From Bacteroidaceae bacterium (GTDB lineage: Bacteria; Bacteroidota; Bacteroidia; Bacteroidales; Barnesiellaceae_A): DNA of 14,241 nt. Positions 1 to 7,405 of the stretch are shown piece after piece. How positions within the stretch are numbered: position 1 is the first letter of the stretch; the number at the start of each line of letters is the position of its first letter. Under the pieces are notes generated by a model. The model saw nothing but the letters and a program-made list of their open reading frames with translations, ran no database searches and was not told the origin of the DNA. The DNA lies in NCBI GenBank assembly GCA_017561285.1, contig JAFZDG010000115.1, positions 1 through 14,241 of the forward strand, given 5' to 3'. The position numbers were made by a program, and so were the translations under genes.

Positions 1-1
1 G

Positions 2-124
2 TTATACATACCCATTATTGTCTGTCGCATACTTGATGAAGAAAAACTCCTAAAAACAGAACTCAAAGGTTACGCCGATTATTGTACGAAATTGCGCTGG
101 CGACTTATACCATTTGTTTGGTAA
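2..124 (+). CDS. C-terminal fragment of isoprenylcysteine carboxyl methyltransferase (ICMT/PEMT-like) family membrane protein (partial)
   Basis: An open frame enters from the left edge and runs 40 codons to TAA at 122-124. The visible end contains RILDEEKLL, then LKGYADYCTKLRWRLIP and a terminal FVW. This closely resembles the C-terminal tail of bacterial isoprenylcysteine methyltransferase/phospholipid methyltransferase-like proteins, which usually end in a GYxxYxxxVRYRLIPxxW pattern. Proteins of this type are small integral membrane enzymes using S-adenosylmethionine; the bacterial substrate is generally unknown. Only the tail is present, so start, membrane helices and most of the cofactor site lie outside. 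It converges on the minus-strand peptidase gene, and the hairpin at 144-182 sits between them. The identification rests on a short tail and is an inference from a recognised pattern. Confidence 0.6.
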   Translation, partial: LYIPIIVCRILDEEKLLKTELKGYADYCTKLRWRLIPFVW

Positions 125-143
125 CAATGTTTGTATTGCACAT

Positions 144-182
144 AAAAAAGGCTGTCGAGAGCAACGTTTCCCGACAGCCTTT
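144..182 (-). terminator. Intrinsic terminator of the minus-strand proC-to-peptidase run
   Basis: Perfect inverted repeat AAGGCTGTCG (148-157) and CGACAGCCTT (172-181) around a 14-base loop. Read on the minus strand the stem is followed by six T (149-144), the classic intrinsic terminator form, 25 bases past the stop of the peptidase gene. On the plus strand the stem is followed only by a short mixed T stretch, so any service to the converging methyltransferase fragment would be weaker. Confidence 0.85.
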
Positions 183-206
183 GCTGTTATAACATATTAC
201 TATCTG

Positions 207-2228
207 TTACTTCACAATAGCATCGATAGCATTGAGTATGGGGGTTGTACTCAAGTCGCTACCTACAGCCTGTTGCATCCAATGATTGGGTGTGAGGCGG
301 CCTAAACGATACATACGCATAATCTCGGTGGCAAATTCACGATTGCTTGTAAATTGTGCAAAATGCTCTTCGAGTTGGAACTCTACAATATGTCCCAATG
401 GATAGTTGGGCAGATACATAGGCGAATTGACCATATGTGAGTAGATAGCCAATATGGGAGAGTCTTTTTCACCCAAGATAGGCTCATAATAGCTATTCCA
501 CACCTCACGAGCTATGGCAAGTGTTGTCTCGCGCAGTTGTGCGGCAGTAGCCTCGGGATGTTCATACAACCATTGCCACATACGCATATCTACAAGCGAA
601 ACACCCATAATCTCGTACAAGCCCCAGAAGATGTCGAGGGTTGTATTGTCATCGATCTGTTGATTGTAACCAAGAAGTTGCAAGTCGCGTTTTTGGAAGA
701 TGAATGCCAATGCCTCGGTAAAGCCCGTATTGGGTACACCGCGCATCATATAGTGGTCTATATCATAGAGGTCGATAGTTTGCTCCACATTGTGTCCAAA
801 TTCGTGTACGGCAATATTGTAACCTTTGTAGTCCATACCTTCGCTACCGATGCGGGTACGAAGCAATGAGTTTTCCCAACGGCCTACAGCACCCCATGCG
901 TGACCTGAGCCGCGAGCGCCTTGAACAGTAATCTTGTCGGCCAAATAGTTGGCTTCTTCAGGTGTAAAACCAAAAGCAACGAGCATACGGGGCATATCGG
1001 CTTCAAACGCCTCGGGTGTAGGATATTTGCTGCGAGTGAGAGCTGTAAGTTTGTCTTCCAATATAGCACTGCGGCTCTTGAAGCCATCATACCAAATATC
1101 GTAAGGACGTAAATCGCGACCTAAACGTTCTTTGATGAGCGCGCCTACGGCTTTTACTTGGGGCGATGATACGAGGTTGACAAAGAGTTCTTCAATCTCT
1201 TGTGAAGTCATTTCCATAGCTATGTCGAAGTTGCGAACGATACCTGTAGGGGCTTGTGTCTCGTATTTATCGGCCTCCTTCATAGCAGCATAGTGCGATA
1301 AAATGATATCGTAACGGCCGTTCTCCTCGCCTGCAAGGGTTACTTGCTCCTCGCCTTTCCATGTGCGGTTGCTATAGGGAGCCCAATCGTATTCGGCATT
1401 GTTAATGATAGCTTGAGGTATTGAGCCATCGACAATGCGTTGCATTACTTGGTATATCATCTCTTGTTTTTCGTGAGCATTGGGCACATCTGCATAGTTC
1501 GATTTAATTTCATCGCGCAAGTTCCAGTGCGATAGCAATACCATATCATCGGGGAAAAGACGGTTTCCCTCTTCGTTGAGCAGATGTCCCATCATAATAT
1601 TGTAGCCGGCAATGTAATTTTCGCCATCGGCATTGGCTTGACCTATTTGCTTGTTGATGTCGGCCGGTACTCGCGATGTAAACATATCGCCCATACGAGC
1701 ATATGCCCACTCTTGACGATTCCAATCCTTACCCATCGAATTTTTTTCATTGAGTGTGTAGTTGGGGAAGTTGAGGATGGTTAGAAATGCGACTTTATTC
1801 TCATAAAGGTCGGTAGTCATATGAGAGAACGGGTTGAATGCACTCATGGTGTAGTCGAGGTCAATCAACTCGGGACCTGTGAGCATAGTGGGGATATTAA
1901 GCTCTACAGCCACTTGATTTTGTGCGCCCAACAGCACTTCATATACTTTCGATAATTTGTCAAACAGCACTTGGCGAGCACCAGCCTCGGCAACATAATT
2001 TTCTTTTACAAACAGGGCAAACTCCTCGGTTGTGCCATCTTGCGCTTGCCACAAAGCCGCTACTTGCTCAATACCGCGTTGCATCACATCGTGGTTGGCA
2101 TCGGGATAGAGGCTTTGCATCTCGGCTACAAGAGCGTCTGTATTTATGCCAGTCTCGCTTTTCTCAATGCAACATGCACTCATTGCAATCATAATAAACA
2201 GGGTTAAATAACTAAAAATCCGTTTCAT
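207..2228 (-). CDS. Zinc metallopeptidase lipoprotein (HEXXH gluzincin, M3-like spacing)
   Basis: A 673-residue secreted protein. Residues 1-18 form a signal sequence ending in MSAC, with the first candidate lipid-modified cysteine at 19 (a second Cys follows at 20), so it is probably a lipoprotein. The catalytic motif HEFGH lies at residues 475-479 and is followed by GFTEALAF with Glu505. The 26-residue step from His479 to Glu505 suits the third zinc ligand of gluzincin peptidases such as the M3 family. The rest looks largely helical. The length is right for an M3-like oligopeptidase, but I cannot assign a precise subfamily or substrate. A role in peptide degradation at the cell envelope is inference. 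It is the last gene of the minus-strand run, 30 bases after the Dabb gene, and a terminator follows it. Confidence 0.75.
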   Translation of the reverse strand: MKRIFSYLTLFIMIAMSACCIEKSETGINTDALVAEMQSLYPDANHDVMQRGIEQVAALWQAQDGTTEEFALFVKENYVAEAGARQVLFDKLSKVYEVLLGAQNQVAVELNIPTMLTGPELIDLDYTMSAFNPFSHMTTDLYENKVAFLTILNFPNYTLNEKNSMGKDWNRQEWAYARMGDMFTSRVPADINKQIGQANADGENYIAGYNIMMGHLLNEEGNRLFPDDMVLLSHWNLRDEIKSNYADVPNAHEKQEMIYQVMQRIVDGSIPQAIINNAEYDWAPYSNRTWKGEEQVTLAGEENGRYDIILSHYAAMKEADKYETQAPTGIVRNFDIAMEMTSQEIEELFVNLVSSPQVKAVGALIKERLGRDLRPYDIWYDGFKSRSAILEDKLTALTRSKYPTPEAFEADMPRMLVAFGFTPEEANYLADKITVQGARGSGHAWGAVGRWENSLLRTRIGSEGMDYKGYNIAVHEFGHNVEQTIDLYDIDHYMMRGVPNTGFTEALAFIFQKRDLQLLGYNQQIDDNTTLDIFWGLYEIMGVSLVDMRMWQWLYEHPEATAAQLRETTLAIAREVWNSYYEPILGEKDSPILAIYSHMVNSPMYLPNYPLGHIVEFQLEEHFAQFTSNREFATEIMRMYRLGRLTPNHWMQQAVGSDLSTTPILNAIDAIVK

Positions 2229-2258
2229 ACACTTTCTTGTTTTTTATGGTTATGTTTT

Positions 2259-2558
2259 TCATTCTATCACAAAATCGCAAGCCACACGGCTCTCGCGCAC
2301 CTTTTTGCAGTAGGTCGAGATTTCCACATGGGCCGGATGTTTTTTGTAGGCCTCCAAATCGTCGAGCGAGGCAAAGGTAGAAACGAGACAAGCATCATAA
2401 TTGCCATCGACAACATTGATACCCACCTCACATGTGAGCAGTTGCGGTACAACACCCAAGAGCGACTCGAGGTGTTCCTTCATCCATTGTGCATTTTCTT
2501 GTGCTGTGTGGCCTTCAGCCTCGGGCTTCAGTTTCCACATAACGATGTGTTTTATCAT
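2259..2558 (-). CDS. Dabb-domain protein (stress-responsive alpha/beta barrel)
   Basis: A 99-residue protein opening with MIKHIVMWKLKPEA and containing LLTCEVGINVV and YDACLVSTFASLDDLEAYKKHP, then a His-containing turn. This is the usual pattern of the Dabb family (dimeric ferredoxin-like alpha/beta barrel, Pfam PF07876), and the length matches a single complete domain. Family members form homodimeric barrels; some plant and bacterial members respond to stress or act as small enzymes (for example polyketide cyclases), but the substrate cannot be told from sequence. It lies 18 bases after the TPR-peptidase gene and 30 bases before the large metallopeptidase, so co-transcription is likely. The start is ATG at 2558. 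Confidence 0.8.
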   Translation of the reverse strand: MIKHIVMWKLKPEAEGHTAQENAQWMKEHLESLLGVVPQLLTCEVGINVVDGNYDACLVSTFASLDDLEAYKKHPAHVEISTYCKKVRESRVACDFVIE

Positions 2559-2576
2559 ATTACTATTCTTTTGTTA

Positions 2577-3575
2577 TTATATCAGTCCATCTTCTAAATA
2601 TGGCAAATTTTTATCTAATTCAACTATTTCTTCACCTCCATACTTGAGCAAGACATCATAAAAATCTTGCTCGTGACCCGTAACAAGCGAATGGCACAAC
2701 TCATGAATGATAAGTGCATCTATTTCTTTCGACGACCACTTTATGACATAGGGCGACAAAATCACCTCGCCCGACCGCAAATAATACCCACAGCAGTTGT
2801 CAATGTTTTTTATTGAACACTTGGTATACTTCAGACCTGTCTGTTTCGATAGTTCTGCTACACGATTAGGCAGATACTTTTGTGCGGCTTTCTTTGCCAC
2901 CTTGCGACTCTCCATGAGAATAGCCATTTGCGTTACTATCAGGTCAAAACGCATCTCCTCAGGTACAAGAATGGTATAAATATCGCCTTTGGCAACATGA
3001 GTAACCTTCGCAACATCACCCTGCTTTATTCGCAATGAGTAGAACTCATAGTCGCGTGTAAAATGCTCATCCAAGTTCAATGGCAAACTATGATATTCAT
3101 ACGCATTGGTTATCATACTTATAGCATAATAATTATCGTAGTGGGGGTTAGAGCCGGCCAATTCGACCACAAGCTTATCGGCATAAAAACGAACACGCTC
3201 ATACCTTGTATCTGAACGAAGTACAATGTGTCCTATAAGGTAATCGTCAAACTCACTGCTATCGCCCTTGGGAGGGGCAACTCGCAATGTGCATATCTTT
3301 TCAAAGTCACTACCATACACTTGCCGAGCAATGGTTATACCATCACGCTTGTTCATTAAATGTCTATGCCAACACATTGCTGCATAATGATTGACCGGAA
3401 CTCCAAGACCTTTATAATGACAATAGGCCAAATAGGCAAAGACATGATGAGTTGGATACCCTCGACCCGTTGCTTGACGAAAGTATGATACAGCCTCATT
3501 ATATCGTCCTTGCCGATACAACTCTTCGCCTTTATGCAACCAATAGGCTACATCATATCGATGTCCTTTGTCCAC
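2577..3575 (-). CDS. TPR/Sel1-repeat protein with C-terminal YgjP-like (DUF45) metallopeptidase domain
   Basis: A 332-residue cytoplasmic-looking protein with no signal peptide. Residues 11-40 resemble a TPR (GEELYRQGRYNEAVSYFRQA) and 42-73 a Sel1 repeat (AYLAYCHYKGLGVP). The middle (about 95-205) is unrecognised. The C-terminal part resembles YgjP/DUF45: residues 225-240 contain KKAAQKYLPNRVAEL, followed by GLKYTKCSIKN, CCGYYLRSGEVILSP, and HELCH (291-295) with a third likely ligand His301 six residues on. The DUF45 family belongs to the zinc metallopeptidase superfamily, although activity of most members is unproven. The start is GTG at 3575, abutting the TAA stop of the patatin gene (3578-3576), with GGAAAG just upstream, so translation is probably coupled. 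Fusion of Sel1/TPR with this domain is uncommon to my knowledge. Confidence 0.7.
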   Translation of the reverse strand: MDKGHRYDVAYWLHKGEELYRQGRYNEAVSYFRQATGRGYPTHHVFAYLAYCHYKGLGVPVNHYAAMCWHRHLMNKRDGITIARQVYGSDFEKICTLRVAPPKGDSSEFDDYLIGHIVLRSDTRYERVRFYADKLVVELAGSNPHYDNYYAISMITNAYEYHSLPLNLDEHFTRDYEFYSLRIKQGDVAKVTHVAKGDIYTILVPEEMRFDLIVTQMAILMESRKVAKKAAQKYLPNRVAELSKQTGLKYTKCSIKNIDNCCGYYLRSGEVILSPYVIKWSSKEIDALIIHELCHSLVTGHEQDFYDVLLKYGGEEIVELDKNLPYLEDGLI

Positions 3576-4445
3576 TTACTTTCCACTTTGAGTGTGTAAA
3601 AAATCTATTTTTGAAGCTACTTCATAACCATGATTATACAAGTCGAGAAGTTTGGAGGTATTGCGTTCTATGCGATCCACCACAACAGGTTTTTCGGGGC
3701 GTATTACAATTATATCTCCTTGCTCTTCGAGCTGTTCTACCATGTCCAACTGTCTATTATATAGTTCATTCCTTGCTGCAATAGCCCTACGCAAATGCGG
3801 ATACTTACGATAAAAGAAGAATGGCACAGTTGTTGGTTTTGAGGGCTTGCGATACCCTTTGTTGCGAGTGAGGATAACAACATTGTTGTCATATCCGAGT
3901 TCACGCGCACGTAGTAAGGGTATTGAGTCGGCAATACCGCCATCGAGCATAGGAATCCCATCGACATACGATATAGGAGATACAAACGGCAGGCTGCTCG
4001 ATGCTTTGACAATCTCGATAATGCGTTGTGGATTGTGCTTTTCATCATAGTAGCAAGCCTCACCGGTGCGGCAATCGGTTGTTACCATTTCATACACTTC
4101 GCTGCAACGGGCATACTTCTCATAGTCGTATGGAATAATCTGCTCGGGAAAGGTGTGAAACAGCAGGTCAAAGTCCATAATATTACCTTTAAGAAGAAGT
4201 TGTTTGATACCTATGTAATGATACTTATCAAGCAGGTCTATATTGCTATACTTCGCCCTACCCTTCTGCTCGGACATATATGACAGTCCGTTGCAAGCAC
4301 CGGCACTCACTCCTACGGTATAGGGAAATCGTATGCCACGCTCCATAAAGTTGTCGAGCACACCACAGGTGAAAACACCTCGCATACCACCACCTTCGAG
4401 TATCAATCCCGAAGCTGCCGTTAATTGTATAGTCTTTCGTTGCAT
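3576..4445 (-). CDS. Patatin-like phospholipase (YjjU type)
   Basis: A 289-residue protein with the full patatin signature: oxyanion loop GGGMRG at 18-23, nucleophile elbow GVSAG at 45-49 (Ser47), and the dyad aspartate in DGG at 168-170 (Asp168). Patatins are Ser-Asp dyad acyl hydrolases acting on membrane lipids. The C-terminal part, with HLRRAIAARNELYNRQLDMV and IIVIRPEKPVVVDRIERN, matches what I know of the YjjU branch of predicted patatins. No signal peptide is visible, so it is probably cytosolic or at the inner membrane face. The ATG at 4445 lies 4 bases after the proC stop, and the stop abuts the next gene. Intact dyad residues suggest an active enzyme; the lipid substrate is unknown. 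Confidence 0.9.
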   Translation of the reverse strand: MQRKTIQLTAASGLILEGGGMRGVFTCGVLDNFMERGIRFPYTVGVSAGACNGLSYMSEQKGRAKYSNIDLLDKYHYIGIKQLLLKGNIMDFDLLFHTFPEQIIPYDYEKYARCSEVYEMVTTDCRTGEACYYDEKHNPQRIIEIVKASSSLPFVSPISYVDGIPMLDGGIADSIPLLRARELGYDNNVVILTRNKGYRKPSKPTTVPFFFYRKYPHLRRAIAARNELYNRQLDMVEQLEEQGDIIVIRPEKPVVVDRIERNTSKLLDLYNHGYEVASKIDFLHTQSGK

Positions 4446-4449
4446 AGTG

Positions 4450-5226
4450 TTATGAGCATGATGATTTTATTGCTTCTATAATGGCAGTCGTAAATCTGTA
4501 CGATTCGAGGGTGTTAATACCTTTGATGGTGTAACCGCCCGGAGTGCATACTTTGTCTATCTCGATAGATGGATGTGTTTCGTTTTGTAGGATAAGTTCG
4601 GCTGCGCCTTTCAATGATTGAGCCACCATTCTCATACCCTCGTGCGGATAGATGCCTAATTCAACTCCGGCTTGTGTGGCCGCCTGTATATATTTGAGGG
4701 CATAGGCAATACCGCTTGATGTCATAGAGCAGGCGGCCGACATTTGTTTTTCGGCTATAAGCATTGCCATACCCATTTCGTTGAAAATGCTTACAATGAG
4801 TTGCTCTTGCTCGGGTGTAGCATTATAGGATGAGATAAGCGTAAGACTCTCTTGCAGGCTGATGGCCGTATTGGGGATGATGCGGAAGATTGTATTGCCG
4901 CTCTGGGGCAACATAGCATCAAGAGATTCAAAATCTATACCGGCTGCAACCGAAACAACAACCTGCTCACGAGTTGGCTTTATCTCTTCTATAACCTCTT
5001 TTATGAGCCACGGTTTTATAGCTAAAATTATTATATCGGCGTTTTGTGCAGCCTCGATATTATTGCACGTGGTGTTGATGGTTTTAAATTCTGCTTGGAT
5101 GGCATTGAGCTTTGCGACAGAACGGTTGGTCAATGTAATCTCTTCGGGCTTAACAATCAAGCCTTTGCACAATCCTCGTGCTATAGCACCGCCCATATTT
5201 CCTGCGCCTATTATAGCTATTTTCAT
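4450..5226 (-). CDS. proC: Pyrroline-5-carboxylate reductase
   Basis: Catalyses the last step of proline synthesis, reducing 1-pyrroline-5-carboxylate with NAD(P)H in the cytoplasm. The 258-residue product has the N-terminal Rossmann motif GAGNMG (7-12), the middle motif IIPNTAISLQES (116-127) that replaces the usual MPNTP stretch, and the C-terminal dimer domain containing TSSGIAYALKYIQAATQAGV and CTPGGYTIKGINTLE. Length is normal for ProC (about 260-270). Two family motifs deviate: SGSGPAY reads TSSGIAY (169-175) and SPGGTTI reads TPGGYTI; both may be ordinary for this phylum. It is the first gene of a tight run with the patatin gene 4 bases downstream. A long hairpin (5255-5303) lies upstream; I could not find a convincing -7 box there. 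Confidence 0.92.
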   Translation of the reverse strand: MKIAIIGAGNMGGAIARGLCKGLIVKPEEITLTNRSVAKLNAIQAEFKTINTTCNNIEAAQNADIIILAIKPWLIKEVIEEIKPTREQVVVSVAAGIDFESLDAMLPQSGNTIFRIIPNTAISLQESLTLISSYNATPEQEQLIVSIFNEMGMAMLIAEKQMSAACSMTSSGIAYALKYIQAATQAGVELGIYPHEGMRMVAQSLKGAAELILQNETHPSIEIDKVCTPGGYTIKGINTLESYRFTTAIIEAIKSSCS

Positions 5227-5254
5227 CGCTATTGTGTGTTGTTATTGTAATAGA

Positions 5255-5303
5255 AGAACTCTGATTTTCGACTTTGTAAGATTGTGTCGAAAACCAAAGT
5301 TCT
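5255..5303 (-). other. Long hairpin between the DUF4301 gene and proC (probable terminator or leader structure)
   Basis: Arms at 5255-5272 and 5286-5303 form an 18-pair helix around a 13-base loop. On the minus-strand RNA every position pairs, two of them as G-U wobbles; on the plus-strand RNA those two become A-C mismatches, so the structure fits a minus-strand transcript. It begins 24 bases past the DUF4301 stop and ends 29 bases before the proC start. Downstream (minus strand) the bases are TCTATTAC, so the U tract is poor for a simple intrinsic terminator. A processing site, transcript-stabilising hairpin or proC leader are alternatives. Confidence 0.55.
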
Positions 5304-5326
5304 ATGTTTATCAATTCTTATGCATA

Positions 5327-6847
5327 TTATTGATGCTGCTCGCGCAAAAGGTCATTTACAGTCTTAACAGGATTGAATGTACCAATGGGAACTTCAACAA
5401 ATAGTGTATTCCAATCGCTCATAGCACCATTCCACAAGCCGGGAAGCTCCAATGCTTTCAACTCCTTGCCACTCTTCGATTTATATGATATAAATCCGGT
5501 ATTTTTGTCTACGAATGTAGGTAGGTTATATTTTTTACCCTCCCCATCGCATACGGCGCATACCAAATCTACGGGGTTGAAGTGTGTGCCATTCTCAAAG
5601 AATGATTTGTACTCGGCGTTATTCATATCTATTTGCGAACTTTCGAGTATTTGCAACGAAACAGAACCATCGTTGTTATATGCCAAGAACGGACCACCGC
5701 CCGGTTCGCCTACATTCTTCACCATACCGCACACACGTACGGGACGGTCGAATTTCTTGAGTAGATAGGCTGCCAATTGTGTGTCATCCAATGTGGCTGC
5801 TGACTCATTGCAATTGTAGAGCGATTGTTGAAGGAAGGCAAGCATCTCTTGCAAATCGGCCGATGTGTAGTTGCCGCCTTTGAGTTGAGCCATATAAGCA
5901 TCTATTTGCTTTTTGAGCGAAATGAGTACGCCGCCGATAATTTTTTTGTATCGTACGGTTTCTTCTTTGAGACGATCGGGCACAACATTATCAATATTCT
6001 TTACAAAGATAACATCGGCATCAATGTCATTGAGGTTTTCTATGAGCGCACCATGACCACCGGGACGGAACAAGAGTGAGCCATCGCTGTCGCGGAAAGG
6101 ATTATTTTCCATATCGGCTGCAATGGTATCGGTAGAGGGTTTCTGCTCGGAGAAAGAAATGTGATAGCGCACATTATATTGGCTCTCGTATTCGGGGCGA
6201 ACTTGTTCTACCAAATCTTTAAACAAGGGTAAATGGTCGTGCGATACAGTGAAATGTACATTGACATCGCGAGCTGCATTGCTTGCATATAGAGCGCCTT
6301 CGGCCAAATGCTCTTCCATAGCAGTGCGTATTTGGTCTTCGTAGGTGTGGAATTGAAGCAATCCTTTGGGCAACGCACCATAGTTAAGACCATCTTCGCC
6401 GAGAAGTGCCGCTACAATCTCTTTGTAGTTGCCTTCGTCCATTAGATCATCTATCGTATTACCATAAAGAACAACGCACGCATCGTTGAGAGCATCGTAG
6501 AAAGCAAATTGAGTTATATTCTCAAAAAATTTCTTTTCAAAGGCATTGGTGGGTTCATCGTATTCTGCATCGAGAAACTCAAATAGATTTTTAAACATAC
6601 GGCTTGCAGCACCCGATGCCGGTACAAACTTTACTATACGGTGATCTTGGCTTTGATATTCGTTCCAAACGGCGAGATATTTCTCGGCCTCTTTGTCATC
6701 TACGGCCAATATACCATTACCTATTGAGGCAGAGGCCGATAGTTTGAGGAATGGGAAACCTGTTGCAAAGCAGCGAAGTTGTTCGTTGATTTTTTCTTCC
6801 GAAATGCCTCTTGAGGCAAATGTTTGAAGGTCTTCTTGGCTATACAT
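5327..6847 (-). CDS. DUF4301 family protein, nucleotidyltransferase-like
   Basis: A 506-residue soluble protein with no signal or membrane segment, matching the Bacteroidota-specific DUF4301 family in length and pattern. Characteristic stretches are FVPASGAASRMFKNL (74-88), RPGGHGALIENL (261-272), VIFVKNIDNVVPD (279-291), KNVGEPGGGPFLAY (377-390) and LPGLWNGAMSDWNTLFVEVP (468-487). The glycine-rich first motif, the PGGHG loop and KNIDN resemble the nucleotide-binding and catalytic segments of sugar-nucleotide pyrophosphorylases, so a nucleotidyltransferase role is possible, but that is inference. The ATG at 6847 opens the MYSQEDLQTF start typical of a cytoplasmic protein. It is transcribed toward proC with a 100-base gap, and a -7 box lies 39 bases upstream at 6893-6886. 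Confidence 0.8.
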   Translation of the reverse strand: MYSQEDLQTFASRGISEEKINEQLRCFATGFPFLKLSASASIGNGILAVDDKEAEKYLAVWNEYQSQDHRIVKFVPASGAASRMFKNLFEFLDAEYDEPTNAFEKKFFENITQFAFYDALNDACVVLYGNTIDDLMDEGNYKEIVAALLGEDGLNYGALPKGLLQFHTYEDQIRTAMEEHLAEGALYASNAARDVNVHFTVSHDHLPLFKDLVEQVRPEYESQYNVRYHISFSEQKPSTDTIAADMENNPFRDSDGSLLFRPGGHGALIENLNDIDADVIFVKNIDNVVPDRLKEETVRYKKIIGGVLISLKKQIDAYMAQLKGGNYTSADLQEMLAFLQQSLYNCNESAATLDDTQLAAYLLKKFDRPVRVCGMVKNVGEPGGGPFLAYNNDGSVSLQILESSQIDMNNAEYKSFFENGTHFNPVDLVCAVCDGEGKKYNLPTFVDKNTGFISYKSKSGKELKALELPGLWNGAMSDWNTLFVEVPIGTFNPVKTVNDLLREQHQ

Positions 6848-6885
6848 TGTCGTAAAATTGAAATTATTGATGGTAAAATTATCCT

Positions 6886-6893
6886 CAAAACTA
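6886..6893 (-). promoter_or_regulatory. Bacteroidota-type -7 promoter box for the DUF4301 gene
   Basis: Minus-strand TAGTTTTG matches the TAnnTTTG -7 consensus of Bacteroidota and lies 39 bases upstream of the DUF4301 ATG. No good TTG -33 element is visible at the usual distance, so this call rests on one box in an AT-rich region. Confidence 0.45.
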
Positions 6894-7053
6894 CAAAAAA
6901 AGAATGATAAAAACGATGCTTCATAAAGAAAATTTCATCGAATGACATTTTCCCTACCCTGCATTGGTTATATACATTATTTATTTATGCTTCGAAATCT
7001 TGTTTTTTAGGATTAATAAAATTTATCTATAAATAAAATAAATTGATTTTATG

Positions 7054-7084
7054 TTTGATAATATTAAAATTGTTGTTATATTTG
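7054..7084 (+). promoter_or_regulatory. Bacteroidota-type promoter of the DUF2089/membrane protein pair
   Basis: TTTG at 7054-7057 and TATATTTG at 7077-7084 match the -33 and -7 elements (TTTG and TAnnTTTG) with 19 bases between them. Transcription would start near 7090, leaving a leader of about 22 bases before the ATG at 7112. Both boxes and their spacing fit, making this one of the clearest promoters in the window. Confidence 0.65.
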
Positions 7085-7111
7085 CACAGAGTTATTTAAA
7101 CATTATATACT

Positions 7112-7405
7112 ATGACAAAAAAGAAAATTCTTCCGACTGTATGTCCCTCATGTGGAGGACATACCCAAGTACACTCATTGCATTGTAATGAGTGCGACAC
7201 CACAATAACAGGTGAATACAATATACCACCTATGATGTTACTCACTCTCGATGAGCAAGCATTTGTTACAAAATTTATTAAATGCAGCGGCTCGTTGAAG
7301 CAGATGGCAAGCGATATGGGGCTGAGTTATCCTACAGTGCGCAACTTCTTAGATGACATAATTAATAAACTTACCAAACTTGAAAACAATGAAAAATCTA
7401 TTTAA
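7112..7405 (+). CDS. DUF2089-like zinc-ribbon/helix-turn-helix regulator
   Basis: A 97-residue protein. The N-terminal half is a zinc ribbon with CPSCGG (Cys11, Cys14) and CNEC (Cys25, Cys28). The C-terminal half contains LDEQAFVTKFIKCSGSLKQMASDMGLSYPTVRNFLDDII (47-85), a helix-turn-helix reading as a sigma-region-4 or sporulation-type DNA-binding segment. Together these match the DUF2089 family. Such proteins are presumed transcription factors, though few have been studied. It overlaps the next gene by 17 bases, so the two are almost certainly co-translated and linked in function. The start ATG at 7112 is well placed 28 bases after the -7 box. Confidence 0.85.
   Translation: MTKKKILPTVCPSCGGHTQVHSLHCNECDTTITGEYNIPPMMLLTLDEQAFVTKFIKCSGSLKQMASDMGLSYPTVRNFLDDIINKLTKLENNEKSI

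Noticed and set aside
4862..5404. A 180-codon plus-strand open frame over proC and the gap beyond.
   Set aside because: It is antisense to the clear proC Rossmann domain and crosses the intergenic hairpin; no family pattern is seen.
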